From the NCBI RefSeq assembly GCF_020379485.1, contig NC_063445.1, forward strand, positions 58,098,939-58,162,938: a stretch of DNA of 64,000 bases. Reading direction: 5' to 3'. Under the pieces are notes generated by a model. The model saw nothing but the letters and a program-made list of their open reading frames with translations, ran no database searches and was not told where the DNA came from. Positions 43,052-54,349 of the stretch are shown in pieces. The stretch's first letter is position 1. Every line of letters starts with the position of its first letter. This DNA is from Brassica napus (Eukaryota > Streptophyta > Magnoliopsida > Brassicales > Brassicaceae). The position numbers were made by a program, and so were the translations under genes.

Positions 43052-43928
43052 TGTAACTGGTAACAAAAATTTTTGTTAATGAGGTTATGGAATAAAACAA
43101 AATGGAATGAGTAATCGCAGGATAACATTTTGGTGAAGTAAATGGTAACCTTTTAGCGGAATAGATTGGAATGAAAGTAACTATAATTTAAATCAAATTA
43201 CTAAGAATATTTGCAGTATGCTAATAAAATATGTCGAACATACAAATGCACTACTTAACTTAATTACTATAATATTCTAGATTAGAGTGAATCAAAATGA
43301 ATGCTAAAAGAATCTTATATTTAACCAACGAAAGAAAAATTATATAATTATGTGGGTATAAATCATAGTTCATCAAGAAAGAAAAGATAAATAAGCGTGG
43401 AGGAAGTGTTTCATTCATTTATCAAAATACAAAATTAATATATAATATAAAAATGATGAAGGAGATAGAATGCTAGGAGAGAAGCAATTTTTCATTTGAT
43501 GGTTTGATAATCAAACGTGTGTTTCAAAAAAAAGAAGAAGATAATCAAACGTAAAAATGCTTAAATCGGGAAGAAGATGTTGCTATAACTTTGTTGAATT
43601 AGTTACAAATAATAAAAATCTACCAGAATTTTAAATTTTAAAATCTTAACAATTCTCCTATTTGACTGCATTAATAAGTTAGCTAATGTTTAAATTAATT
43701 AATTTTTAAAATTTAATTGTGTTCCATTCCAATGATTCCATCTCATTCACGTACAATTTTTATCCTGAATGTATTACAACTAGATTCCATATGTTTCCAC
43801 TTATTCCAAAATAATTTATGGAATGCAGTTTATTTTCTTTTCCATATAACTGGTAGTTAAAATTTGGAATCTAAAGGAATAGGCTATTCCAAACAGTTTT
43901 ATTCCAAAAAATGCTAATCCAGTTACAC
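43052..43928. mobile_element. TIR element inserted upstream of array copy 1
   Basis: Left end TGTAACTGGTAACAAAAAT and right end (inverted) TGTAACTGGATTAGCATTTT share TGTAACTGG, and GGAATAAAAC follows on both sides. Units 2 and 3 of the array lack this block (45035-45045; 47820-47840). Interior motifs GGAATGA and ATTCCAT recur in both orientations. There is no coding capacity. I cannot fix the exact target duplication or family. Confidence 0.55.
43506..43552 (+). mobile_element. Micro-insertion (21 nt) with perfect 13-nt duplication
   Basis: GATAATCAAACGT at 43506-43518 and 43540-43552 flanks GTGTTTC followed by an A-rich tail (43519-43539). It lies inside the TIR element at 43052-43928, so it is younger than that element. 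Confidence 0.6.
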
Positions 43929-44654
43929 CCGTATATTGTTTATGGAAACCGATTTGTCTGTCCATTTATCACATTTGACTCAATATAATTATATCTTTAT
44001 GGAAACAGAATTTTGTGTAATTAATTGAATAAAGAAAACTATGCAAGTTGTAAAGATATTTCTGGGGTAATTTCATATTCAAAATTAAAAAAAAAATATT
44101 TTTATATTTATTTTTCCTATGTTTTTTTCTTTTATTTTATTTTATACATTTTAACAATAAAAATAATCATTTAAGGGTAGCTGTAAAAGAAATTAAAAAA
44201 TGTAGTTACATATATGGATTTAGTAAATAGTTCTAACAACAAGAAATAAATAAAGAGTAGTTTTCATTATGTGAAATAATTGTTTAATTTTTAAGAAGGA
44301 AACAAATATAACTTTTATAGCTTCGCACTGTGTCATATTTAATTAAAATGTATAAAGTTTATAATTTCAAAAATTATCCCGTTTATTTAAACTATAAATT
44401 TGTTTTATGGTTTCAATTTTTTCACATTTTTTTTAACTCTATAAATTTTATGGTTTCAAAATTCTCGCATTTCTAGTTAGCATTTATAACTTTTATAACT
44501 TCATAATTCCTGTGTTTTTAACCAAAAACAAGTAAAATAAGACAATGATATATGGCATATATAATATTTGTTTATCTGATTATCTTTTTGCGTAAACTTT
44601 GGTAAGCATTTGGCTATAGGCTTTTGATCTTAATTTATTTTTCTAGAAAAGAGT

Positions 44655-44976
44655 TTACATGATAAGAGGCCTTGATACATCTTCATTGCCTTTAATCCCT
44701 CTGGCTCAGTAACCCCAAGCAATTTGTATTTAAAAATTACAAACTTTATCAATTTCCCTATTTACAGAGCCATAAACATAAATATACAAGACCCAATCAA
44801 GAGTAAATGTTGGTATACACATAGTTAGAGAGCATCAGTTTGAAGGTTTTAAGTAGATAGTTGTCTTCTTTGACCAGTTCCAGATACATGGATGCTACCA
44901 TTGTAACGGTTAGCAGTCTTAAAACCATCACCAATGGTATCATTGTCATGATCACCGAATTCCATATGCTCTCCAT
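44655..44976 (-). pseudogene. Small two-helix membrane protein, array copy 2 (broken)
   Basis: It starts MESIWNSVIMTM and keeps the first helix (LVMVLRLLTVTMVASMYLEL). It then shifts frame near NYVYTN, where the other copies read YPHLLLIGS. In the right frame, FMFMAL is followed by a stop where copy 1 has YIG. The remaining GKLIKFVIFKYKLLGV and EGLKA parts are still readable. One frameshift and at least one stop make it a pseudogene. Confidence 0.75.
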
Positions 44977-44979
44977 GTC

Positions 44980-45780
44980 CCTCTCATTTTTTTGGGCTTG
45001 GAAGTCATGTGTATTCCAAAGAAAGTTATATAGGTGAATGAATGTACACTGTTTATGGCAACCCATTTGTTTGTATATTTCTCACATCTGACTCGCTATA
45101 ATTCATATGTTTATAGAAACTGAACTGAACAAAGCTACAAACATATCTAACTTAAACCTTGTGATATTATAAAGTGACTACATATAACTTCCCCTTTGTT
45201 TGTACCTTCTCTCCATAAGATGATCTTTTGACCTTTAAGTTGGAGTTAGATCTTCTCTCCCCTTGCCTACAATCTTTCTTTATGTGTTTCTCTTTAGATT
45301 TTCTTCATGATGCTTTAGGATGGAGTAAAAACATATATTTATAGGTGGAGAGAGGGACATAGCTTCCTCATCAAGTTTTGATTACTTTCTCACCAAGACT
45401 TTCTTTCTCCTTTGGCAAGTTTTATCCTTTAATCTCAACCATCCATCAAAGTTGAGTAAGTGACAAATGTTTTACTTAAGGTGACTCATTTCATTAGGAG
45501 AAGACAAGTGTGAATTGTTCTAGAACATTAGGTTCATACATTGAGTTGTTCTCTTAAGCATCTTCCATTAGACTTTTCCTTCAAGTCACTCTTCTCTTCT
45601 AGAACATTTGCCACTTATGCTTTAGTTAAAACATTAGGAAATAAACTCCTTTATTTACCAATTTTATTGGTTACCAAATGTCATTAGGGTTTAACAATCT
45701 CAATAAAAAATAGATTAACATAAGACTACATCATGGTAAGAAATATTCATTCATATACTTTCATACATGTAATATTTCTA
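44980..45780. other. Spacer in the array
   Basis: The first 160 bases are the 5' flank of copy 2. The remainder (45150-45780) is not shared with other units, and I see no gene in it. Confidence 0.4.
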
Positions 45781-45940
45781 ACACTTTCACCTTCATTTAC
45801 AAAACAAAAACGTATAAGACCAATTCAAAGATGTGTATCTGCACTTGGGAGAAACACTGGCGGATCCAAAGTTTTTCAGATTCTGAAGAGACATGGGAAG
45901 AACATATGCAATGATTCACGAAGAAGACCGCAAGCTCCCA

Positions 45941-46087
45941 GATACATGGATGCTACCATTGTAACGGTAAGCAGTCTTAAAACCATCACCACCATAAGTA
46001 TCATTGTCATGATCACCGAATTCCATATGCTCCATGTCTCTCTCATTTTTTTATTTGTTTTCTTAACATTTTTCACCAAAAAAAAAA
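45941..46087 (+). mobile_element. Retroposed antisense piece of the small membrane-protein gene
   Basis: GAAGACCGCAAGCTCCCA (45923-45940) and GAAGATCGCAAGCTCCCA (46088-46105) match at 17 of 18 positions and flank a 147-nt insert. The insert is the 5' part of the array gene, in the sense opposite to the gene, and ends in ten A (46078-46087) after TTTTTCACC. The host sequence around it is the duplicate of 41815-42060. A tail plus target duplication implies insertion through RNA, and the A tail lies at the 3' end of the antisense strand. Confidence 0.6.
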
Positions 46088-46506
46088 GAAGATCGCAAGC
46101 TCCCATTCTATCTTCTGTTACGCATGAAATCAAAACTCAAATACAAACAAACAATCTCAAAATAATTAACATGTAGTAAGAAAACCATGATATTTTCGCA
46201 GATCAAAAGATGCAGAAACAGACAATCCATTCATCATGCAGTATTTTTGTTTTACCGGTAAAGTTGTTTTTAGTTACAAAAAATAACGGTTTAATGTAAA
46301 GAAGAGAAAATAAATATGCCTTTTATACACTTTGCCATTTTTAATTAAAATGTCTAAATTTTATGGTTTCAAATTCCCGCGCTTTTATTTAAACTCGATA
46401 AGAATTTTGTTTTAAAACTCCGCATTTCTAACGAACATCTATAACTTTTATAAATTCAAAATTCCTGCGCTTTTAATCAAAAAGAAGTAAAATAAAACAA
46501 TGGTAA

Positions 46507-47335
46507 TGAATGGTGACATACAAATTCGCGGAATTCAACTTTTTTTTTTGAAAACCGCTAAGTGTCACCAATCACATTTACAATCTACATTTTGCGTTTT
46601 TCAAAAAAAAATAAAAATAAGTTGAGTGCGTTATTCAGAACAACATGTTCTCAAGCGGACCGCACTTCTATTTGTCCCGCTCCACATACGCAGCGGTTTT
46701 GCATAATATGTGCGTTTTTCTCTTTTTGAATATAAAAATTATTTGACTTTACACTAACAATTATCATGAACGATGCAAAATATGATATAGTGGTTGCTTA
46801 GTTTCTGGAGAGCATGCATGGGTGATACAAGAGATTCCTTTTCTTTTTTATTTATTTACTAATGGAAACAGCATAAATATATATTTAAAATAATTGTATG
46901 ACAAATATTTAATTTAATTTAAATTTGCTAACAGTTCTCGCAAAGAAAAATTTAAGTTTGATTTTAGAGAGAAAAAATAGCATTATTTTAATTAGTTCTA
47001 GTCAAAAACAAAATACAAAACATAAATATAGTTAAGTTTTTATTATATTGTATTTTTGGGAAAATTAAATTATTTGGTAGTCTTTTTCTTGTATTGTATT
47101 TTTATTTAATATTTTATTTTTAAATATATTTTATACAAAGTAGAATTTTTATTTTTAAAATATTTTCAAAATTAATATTTTTATATCAAAACCGCACTAC
47201 TTTTTATCAAATTCGCACTATTTTTTTTATCAAATCCGCACTTGTCCCGCAAACCGCATGAACCGCACTTGAACCGTACCGCACTATAATTCCGCACCGC
47301 TTATATTATCAAAACCGCGGTTACCATTCGGACCC
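46507..47335. mobile_element. hAT-like non-autonomous element in array unit 3
   Basis: The array sequence present once in units 1 and 2 (ACAATGATATATGGCA-like) is split here. The right end reads CCGCGGTTACCATTCGGACCC, and the left begins TGAATGGTGACATACAAATT, so GAATGGT is shared in inverted form. Flanking octamers AATGGTAA and AATGTTAT are similar. Many CCGCACT/AACCGCA motifs lie near both ends. No coding sequence. Confidence 0.5.
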
Positions 47336-47479
47336 AATGTTATATGGCATATGTAATGTTTGTTCGTCTTGTTATCTTTTTGCCTAAAATTTTGAAAGCA
47401 TTTGGCTATAGGCTTTTGATATATCAGTCTTATTTTATTTTAGAAAATAATTTACACAATGACAAGTTTGATTAGACCT

Positions 47480-47758
47480 TCATTTTCCTTTGTTCCCTTC
47501 TAGTTCTGCAACCCCAAGCAACTTGTATTTAATAATTATAAACTTTGTCAATTTCCCCATACACCTACATATACACATAGACGCAATCATGAGTAAATAT
47601 GGGTTCGCATAGTCAGAAAACATCACTTTTTCAGGTGGATTTTTGCATTCTTGGACCGGACACATGGATGCTAGCACGGTAAAGGCAAGCAGACTTAGAA
47701 CCATCATGAGCACCGTAAGTATTACAGTCAGGATCACCAAATTCCCCATGCTCCCCAT
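47480..47758 (-). CDS. Small two-helix membrane protein of unknown function, array copy 3
   Basis: 92 residues. It starts MGSMGNLVILTVILTVLMMV; the first helix covers about residues 7-31. The second helix, near residues 53-66 (PYLLMIASMCICRC), is shorter than in copy 1. It ends in the conserved GKLTKFIIIKYKLLGV followed by an acidic tail. It is intact from start to stop but differs strongly from copy 1, so it is an older duplicate. Function unknown. Confidence 0.55.
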   Translation of the reverse strand: MGSMGNLVILTVILTVLMMVLSLLAFTVLASMCPVQECKNPPEKVMFSDYANPYLLMIASMCICRCMGKLTKFIIIKYKLLGVAELEGNKGK

Positions 47759-47950
47759 ATATATATCTCTTTTGTTTCTTTAGGTTTAGAAGTCATGTGT
47801 ATTCCAGTTGAATATATAGGTAAAATTGTGAATACGTACGTATACTCTATATAGCAACCCATTTGGCTGCGCATTTCTAACATTTGACTCAATATACTTC
47901 ATATGTGTATGGAAATTGAATTATGTGATTAATTGAACGAAGCTTTTAAT

Positions 47951-48790
47951 ATATCAGTCAAACCCATCACCAGGTAGAGAGAAAGGCACATGAGAGTGTT
48001 GTGTTGTGTACGCCAGAAAGCTTCACTCCCATCCCATGTGCTCCCGTCTTTCTCAGTCCCCAATTTTTCCTTTTTCTAATCTTGTAATTATTATTTATAT
48101 AAAGTATATCGTAAATAATTTTACAATTAATTCCATTAACAAAGAAAAGCTATAACTGATACAAATTGTCATAAAAAACTATAAATGATAATAAAGTATA
48201 ATAAGAAGAATATAATAATAGAAATTCAGAATATTGCGTCGATATCAACTTTCACAACAGCTTGCGAGTCTCCAATCTCAATGATTATATGGTCCATTCC
48301 CCATAATAATTTTATAAAATACTATGAACACTAGCTCTCGACGTATACGCTCAAATATCTTTTAAAAGTTTGTCCTAAAATACTTTGTTCGCTAATTAGT
48401 GGTTTAATTACTACACTTGTATAATGTTTCAGACCAGATTCTCAATCACGGGAAAATTCCTTTCGACAATATTATAGCTGGTTAGTCATCAATTAATCAC
48501 GTTAAGAAATAATTGAATGCATATCTCATTTCAAAATATGAACATTCAAAATTTCAAGGTTTAGTTTGCATTAATTAAGGCCCGCATGGATAATGTGTGT
48601 GAGACCTTGAATAAAATTTGAAGAGATCCATTCAACGAAACATTCATGAGATTTTAGATGTTAATATTTTGTGTAGAAACATGTAACTGATCGATGCAAC
48701 AGTTGAAAATGCTACATGCATATGTGGAAAGTATTGGTCTAATCATGACTGATTTTTGTTTTTACAGTTCATATTTCTAACGAAAACATT
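47951..48790. other. AT-rich spacer after the array
   Basis: I see no gene or element ends in this stretch. Confidence 0.4.
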
Positions 48791-49430
48791 ACAATGTAAT
48801 GTACTATAAGTTGAAATCAGGGCAAAACAGTTGTGCTAGCTAGTTATTACCATAAATTTATTCGAAAAAAGATGGCATCGGTGGTTATGACAAAACGTTG
48901 AGTTAGAACTTATAATTAGAATAAACAAGAGCAGACCCGGCCGGTAAAATTTAAGGGCTGAAAGCAAAACTAAAAATTCGGGCCTATTATGGCTGGAAAG
49001 ATCCGAACACCCCACCTAATACATACTAAAACATATTATAAACCAACTGAACTACTGAAGATTTTTGTTATTTAAGGCTGAAATTTTAAATAATTTAAAC
49101 AGGGCCGGAAGCATGTGCTTCTGCCGCTTGTGCCCATGGCCGTCACTGAACAAGAGTAAGTGTAGAACAGAACATCAAAGTAAACACCACATTATCTCTA
49201 GTAACCATGTTTATGTTAATAATGTTGTCAATAAGGTGAAAATAGGTCAAAAACAGTTGTGCTAGCTAGCTATTACCATAAATTAATTCGAAAACTATGC
49301 ATCAGTGGTTATGACAAAACGTTGAGTTTGATCATTATGTATACAGGAGTAAGTTGTAGTATAGAAAATCAAAGTAAACACATATTTCATGTTTATAGTA
49401 ACCTTGCTTATGTTATAAAGCTGTACTCAA
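48791..49430. repeat. Tandem duplication of about 350 bp, first copy split by a small hAT element
   Basis: TTGTGCTAGCTAGTTATTACC (first 20 bases at about 48832) and the related start at 49257 open two copies that continue with TGGTTATGACAAAACGTTGAG and AGAAAATCAAAGTAAACAC-type sequence. The first copy is interrupted at 48932-49148. No gene is present. Confidence 0.6.
48932..49148. mobile_element. Short hAT-type MITE (217 bp) with perfect 8-bp duplication
   Basis: AACAAGAG occurs at 48924-48931 and 49149-49156. The ends are CAGACCCGGCC and, inverted, CAGTGACGGCC. The second copy of the surrounding tandem duplication lacks the insert. The length, CAG..CTG ends and 8-bp duplication fit hAT. Confidence 0.75.
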
Positions 49431-50210
49431 GAAGTTTGCTGGCCAAATTAAATTTTTGATTCCCATCAGCCACTAAGTATACATATCATGTCCGGTGTCC
49501 CTACAAATATTGGTGTTTTTACGTTAAAAGTATCTTTATAATTGTTTTGTTGGATTGCAATGAAAAAGGTGGACGTAACGTTTATCTTTCATGTGTTGCT
49601 CGCTATCTCTAGTCTTTTACTTTTGTGCTTTAAGTATACGACTAGTCCCAAAGATTACCGTATTTGAGTATTTTTCTTTTGTTTTCTTGTTCCTCTAACC
49701 AACCCGACACTTCTAGAAATTTGTTTATAGAAAGTAATGCAAGAATGAATTATTGTTTGGCAGATTTCAACAACTTGAATTATGAAAAGTTTTAGCTACA
49801 ATTTTTACAAAAATTCCAAGCCTGTAGAGATGGGGTTTAACTTTAAACTTTAGCAACTTTAATTAATAGTAAGAAAAAGATTATGACTTTTCGAAAAATG
49901 CAAACTTTAATGGAAAAAAGAGATTCCTCACGTCCTTTCTTTGTTCACATGCCTTTCATCTTTTCCCATTTAATTATTAATTAATCATTTTTTTGTTGGT
50001 CAAAATTAGTTAATCAATTTATTACCCCCTTTCTCTCAAGCCCACACTTGATTAATTTATTCAGACGGTGCAATTTTCAGCACCGCTCTCTCTGATTGAT
50101 ACACTGTTTCTGTTCAATATTTATGATCACCGTTGACCTCTCAGAATATTATTCTATCTGTTTCCAGGAGTAAAAAGATAAGTAAAATAAGTGTGTTTTA
50201 ATTACGTTTA
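49431..50210. other. AT-rich spacer
   Basis: No gene seen. Confidence 0.4.
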
Positions 50211-50213
50211 TTA

Positions 50214-50982
50214 GAGCATCTCCAAGAGACCTTTAAACCCTTAAATTTTGAAGTTTTTGGTTCTTCAACAAAACTTCAAACCCTCAAATTTCGAGAGTAT
50301 AAATAGTGAAACTTCAAAATACTATTTACATTTCAGTTTAGTCCCTATAACTTATATAATTGTATTAATACTAATTTTTTTATTACTTTAGTCCTTATAA
50401 TATTTCACTTAAGTATTCAAATAAATCTTATATATATATATATATTATTAATACATAAAATTATAAATATATAAATAAAATAAAAACTAATAAAATAATA
50501 TTATTTAACATAGAATAATTATTTCTCACATAAATTATATTACATTGCTCAATATATTACAAATTAAAGTGAGTTTTGTATTTTTACATTGCTCAATATA
50601 TTACAAATAAAAATAATTTGTGTTCACATAAGTTATATTACATTGCTCAATATTTTACAAATTATATTACATTGCTCAACATAGAATAATTATTTCTCAC
50701 AAAATGTGAGTTTTATATTATTATGTTATGTATTTCTGTGTTATGATAAATTGTATTTATAAATATTGTGTTTCATATTTTTAATGGGTATGTATAATTT
50801 ATTTATATAAATTTTAGTGGTTATAAATCATTTATATTAAAATTTAGGACTAAGATGCAAATTACATAAAATTTCAAAGATAAATTTAAGATTTCTTCTT
50901 GGAGCACTCTATCTTCAAACTTTTATTTTGAGGATTTTCCACCCTTAAAAATTTAAAATGAGATTCTTTCTTGGAAATGCTC
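50214..50982. mobile_element. PIF/Harbinger-like MITE
   Basis: Length is 769 bp. Left end GAGCATCTCCAAGAGACC and inverted right end GAGCATTTCCAAGAAAGA agree. TTA is duplicated at 50211-50213 and 50983-50985. The interior is AT-rich, with several phrases TTACATTGCTCAATAT repeated at 50545-50680. There is no coding remnant that I can see. Confidence 0.8.
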
Positions 50983-50985
50983 TTA

Positions 50986-51497
50986 ATTGTCATTTAAAAG
51001 TTCCGCTCTCATAAGGAAATGTAACTACTAGTGTAGCTTCATTTCAAGATGAATAATAATCCAATCAGAATAATAATTCCACAAACTGCTCATTCATTGC
51101 GTTAAAAGTAACTAAAAGATACTACTACTATTATTACTACAAAGATGATTAAATTGCTAACAACAACACTAATCTGTTGTCCACATTGCCATGATTCATT
51201 AATAGTTTGACCTCAATTTTAACTTTTTACCTTTTTCACCTCGAGCTTTGCAGAAAATAAAGCTGCTTTTCTCTTTGGTGAGAGTGGTTATTTACCTTTT
51301 TGTCCCTGAACACACACACACACACACACTACTTCTTCTTCTTCTTCTTCTTCCACTTTCTCTCCACAAGCTTCCACTGGTTTGTGCTTCTGGTTTACAC
51401 ATTGCACCTCTTTCCTGGTAGATTCTCCGATCTGGGTGGAAACATTGTTCTTCTTCTTCACTGTTGTTGTTTGCAGAGAGAGAGAGAGAGAAAGGCC
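50986..51497 (+). promoter_or_regulatory. Promoter and leader of NAT6 with microsatellites
   Basis: The leader contains an (AC)n run at 51310-51328, a CTT/TTC run at 51331-51352 and an (AG)n run at 51476-51491 just before the start codon. Such C/T and A/G tracts are common in plant leaders. Confidence 0.55.
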
Positions 51498-51623
51498 ATG
51501 GCAGGTGGTGGAGCTCCAGCAGCGAAAGCAGACGAACCACAACCACATCCTCCAAAAGATCAGCTCCCCAACATCTCTTACTGCATCACCAGTCCTCCTC
51601 CTTGGCGTAAGCTCCTAAACCTC

Positions 51624-51661
<38 letters not shown>

Positions 51662-54349
51662 GCTTCCTTTAAAGCTCTTTGACTCTCGTAAAGTTTAGTT
51701 TTTGCTATTGTTCATGTTCTTGCCTGATTTGTTCAAAGTTTTGTGCTTTTTTTTGTCCGAATGCTGTCTCTGGATGTGTGTTACTGTCTTAGCTTCATTA
51801 CCTTCCTCTTATAGATTCTAAGTTCTAAAAAAGCTCATTGCTTTAAAGGTTTAGTTTTCTTCACTTGTGTGTTCTTGCCTTATTTGTTGAAGTCTAATGT
51901 CAAAGTTTTGTGCTTTTTTGTCCGTTGCTGTCTCTTGATGTGTTTCTTGATGTTACTGTCTTAGCTTCATTAGTCTCAGTGAGTTGGGTTTTGACTTCTT
52001 ATAACACATGTCTTCATGGTTTTGTGTGCCTTTCAGCTGAAGCTATTCTACTTGGGTTCCAACACTACCTTGTAATGCTTGGGACTACAGTTCTCATTCC
52101 TACTGCTCTTGTTCCTCAGATGAGTGGTGGTTATGTAAGTCTTACTTCCATGAGTTTTAAACTTAAATAGGGAGACATAATAAAATGGTTATCTTGATCT
52201 GTTTTACAGGAAGAGAAGGCAAAGATGATTCAGACCATTCTCTTTGTCGCCGGCATCAACACACTGCTCCAGACAACTTTTGGGACAAGATTGCCTGCTG
52301 TTATTGGAGCTTCTTACACTTTTGTGCCGACCACCATATCCATCATCCTCTCCGGCAGATTCAGTGATACCTCAAACCCTGTAGATGTAATGATGTGGTC
52401 TCTGCTTCTTTTATTATGACTCTTTCTTGGTGCTATTTATAGTCATTTTTGAATTGTTTGGCAGCGGTTTGAGAGTATTATGAGAGCAACACAAGGCGCA
52501 TTGATTGTTGCTTCAACCCTGCAGATGATTCTTGGTTTCAGTGGTCTCTGGCGCAATGTTGTTAGGTTAGTCTAAAGGAGTAAATAATCTCAAACGTTCT
52601 TCTTCCTTTTGTTAATTTCAGTTTTGTAATTCATTTTCAGGTTCTTAAGTCCTATCTCAGCTGTTCCACTGGTGGGTCTAGTTGGATTTGGGCTGTATGA
52701 GTTTGGTTTCCCAGGGGTATGTCTTCTCTAGATGCCACTAAAAAAAATTTTGGTTTCAGTTGTTAACTTTCCTTTTTACATTTCAGGTTGCTAAGTGCAT
52801 AGAGATTGGTCTGCCTGAGCTTCTTATTCTAGTCTTTGTTTCACAGGTACTACTTTAACTTTACTGACACAATTAATCTGTCTTTATTTGATTTCATTTT
52901 CCTGTTGCAGTATCTGCCTCATGTGATCAAGTCAGGGAAGAATGTGTTTGACCGGTTTGCTGTGATATTCGCTGTGGTGATTGTATGGATCTATGCTCAC
53001 CTTCTTACGGTTGGTGGAGCCTACAATGGCGCTGCACCAACTACGCAAACAAGCTGCCGAACTGACCGTGCTGGCATCATAGGTGCTGCACCATGGTAAG
53101 TGGTTACAACTCAGCTATACTTATATGGCTGCAGCTCCCAAAAGTAGCATTTACATTTTAAGCAGAACACAAAGATAAAATGTGATTTAAAAAGTGATCT
53201 TCATTGGATTTGTTGTTAAATTAGTTTATATTTTGAACCTTTCAGGATAAGAGTTCCATGGCCATTCCAGTGGGGTGCACCTTCGTTTGATGCTGGAGAA
53301 GCTTTTGCAATGATGATGGCTTCTTTTGTTGCTCTTGTTGAGGTAATGTCACTCACTATATGCTTCACATTTTAATCTTTCTTTTGCTATGTTTATTCTA
53401 TTTATTCATTTTTTTTTCTTTCTTCGTTCTTTAAAGTCAACGGGTGGGTTCATAGCTGTCTCAAGATATGCAAGTGCAACAATGTTGCCACCTTCTATTC
53501 TCAGCCGTGGTATTGGCTGGCAGGTAGTAACTTGGGGCACACTTAAGAGACTATATTCATTAGCTCCTGAAGCTGATTGTGTTTTGTTTTGTGGATCAGG
53601 GAGTTGCTATTCTTATATCAGGGTTGTTTGGTACTGGTGCTGGCTCCTCTGTCTCTATGTAAGCATCTTCTTAGATGATTACTTTATTATATTCTCCGGC
53701 TATCTTACTGTGAAAGTTGGTTCTTGCAGAGAAAATGCTGGACTATTGGCTCTGACAAGAGTTGGTAGTAGAAGGGTTGTACAGATAGCTGCAGGCTTCA
53801 TGATCTTCTTCTCTATTCTCGGTAAGTTTAATAAGTTTAAAATCTATTTTCAAGATTTATTATGCACTGATGATGTTTGATGTTAATGCAGGAAAATTTG
53901 GAGCTGTGTTTGCGTCAATCCCTGCACCAATCATTGCTGCTTTGTACTGTCTCTTCTTTGCCTACGTAGGAGCTGGAGGTTTGAGTTTTCTTCAGTTCTG
54001 CAACTTGAACAGCTTCAGGACCAAGTTCATCTTAGGCTTCTCTGTCTTTCTCGGTTTGTCAATCCCTCAGTACTTCAATGAGTACACTGCTATCAAAGGC
54101 TATGGTCCGGTCCACACAGGCGCTCGCTGGTTCAATGATATGGTGAATGTGCCGTTCTCTTCAGAGCCTTTTGTTGCTGGCGCGGTAGCCTTCTTCTTGG
54201 ACAACACGTTGCATAAGAAAGATTCTTCGATAAGGAAAGATAGAGGGAAGCATTGGTGGGATAAGTTTAGATCTTTCAGAGGTGATACAAGGAGTGAAGA
54301 GTTCTACTCTCTTCCTTTTAATCTCAACAAGTATTTTCCTTCTGTGTAA
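51498..54349 (+). CDS. NAT6: Nucleobase-ascorbate transporter family protein NAT6
   Basis: Multi-helix plasma-membrane carrier of the NAT/NCS2 family; plant members move purines, uracil or related compounds with protons. Twelve exons (51498-51606, 52037-52134, 52210-52386, 52465-52565, 52641-52716, 52787-52846, 52911-53095, 53246-53342, 53437-53523, 53600-53658, 53730-53821, 53892-54349) total 1599 nt, or 532 residues, the length of Arabidopsis NAT6. The start is MAGGGAPAAKADEPQPHPPK, followed by helix 1 with FQHYLVMLGTTVLIP. The NAT signature ENAGLLALTRV is complete and spans the exon 10/11 junction. The C-terminus is NLNKYFPSV. A (CT)n run lies in intron 1 (51637-51660). Next to ROP11, as in Arabidopsis At5g62880-62890. 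No defect. Confidence 0.95.

Larger units (their letters stand above)
42261..47950. repeat. Tandem array of three segmental units carrying a small membrane-protein gene
   Basis: Unit 1 (about 42261-44050), unit 2 (about 44270-45140) and unit 3 (about 46240-47950) share three parts. These are a T-rich lead with repeated phrases such as TTTTATGGTTTCAAA, a gene for a two-helix protein on the minus strand, and a 5' flank with TTTGACTCAATATA and TTATGGAAA. Unit 1 is interrupted by a TIR element (43052-43928) and unit 3 by a hAT-like element (46507-47335). The gene is intact in units 1 and 3 and broken in unit 2. Confidence 0.65.
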
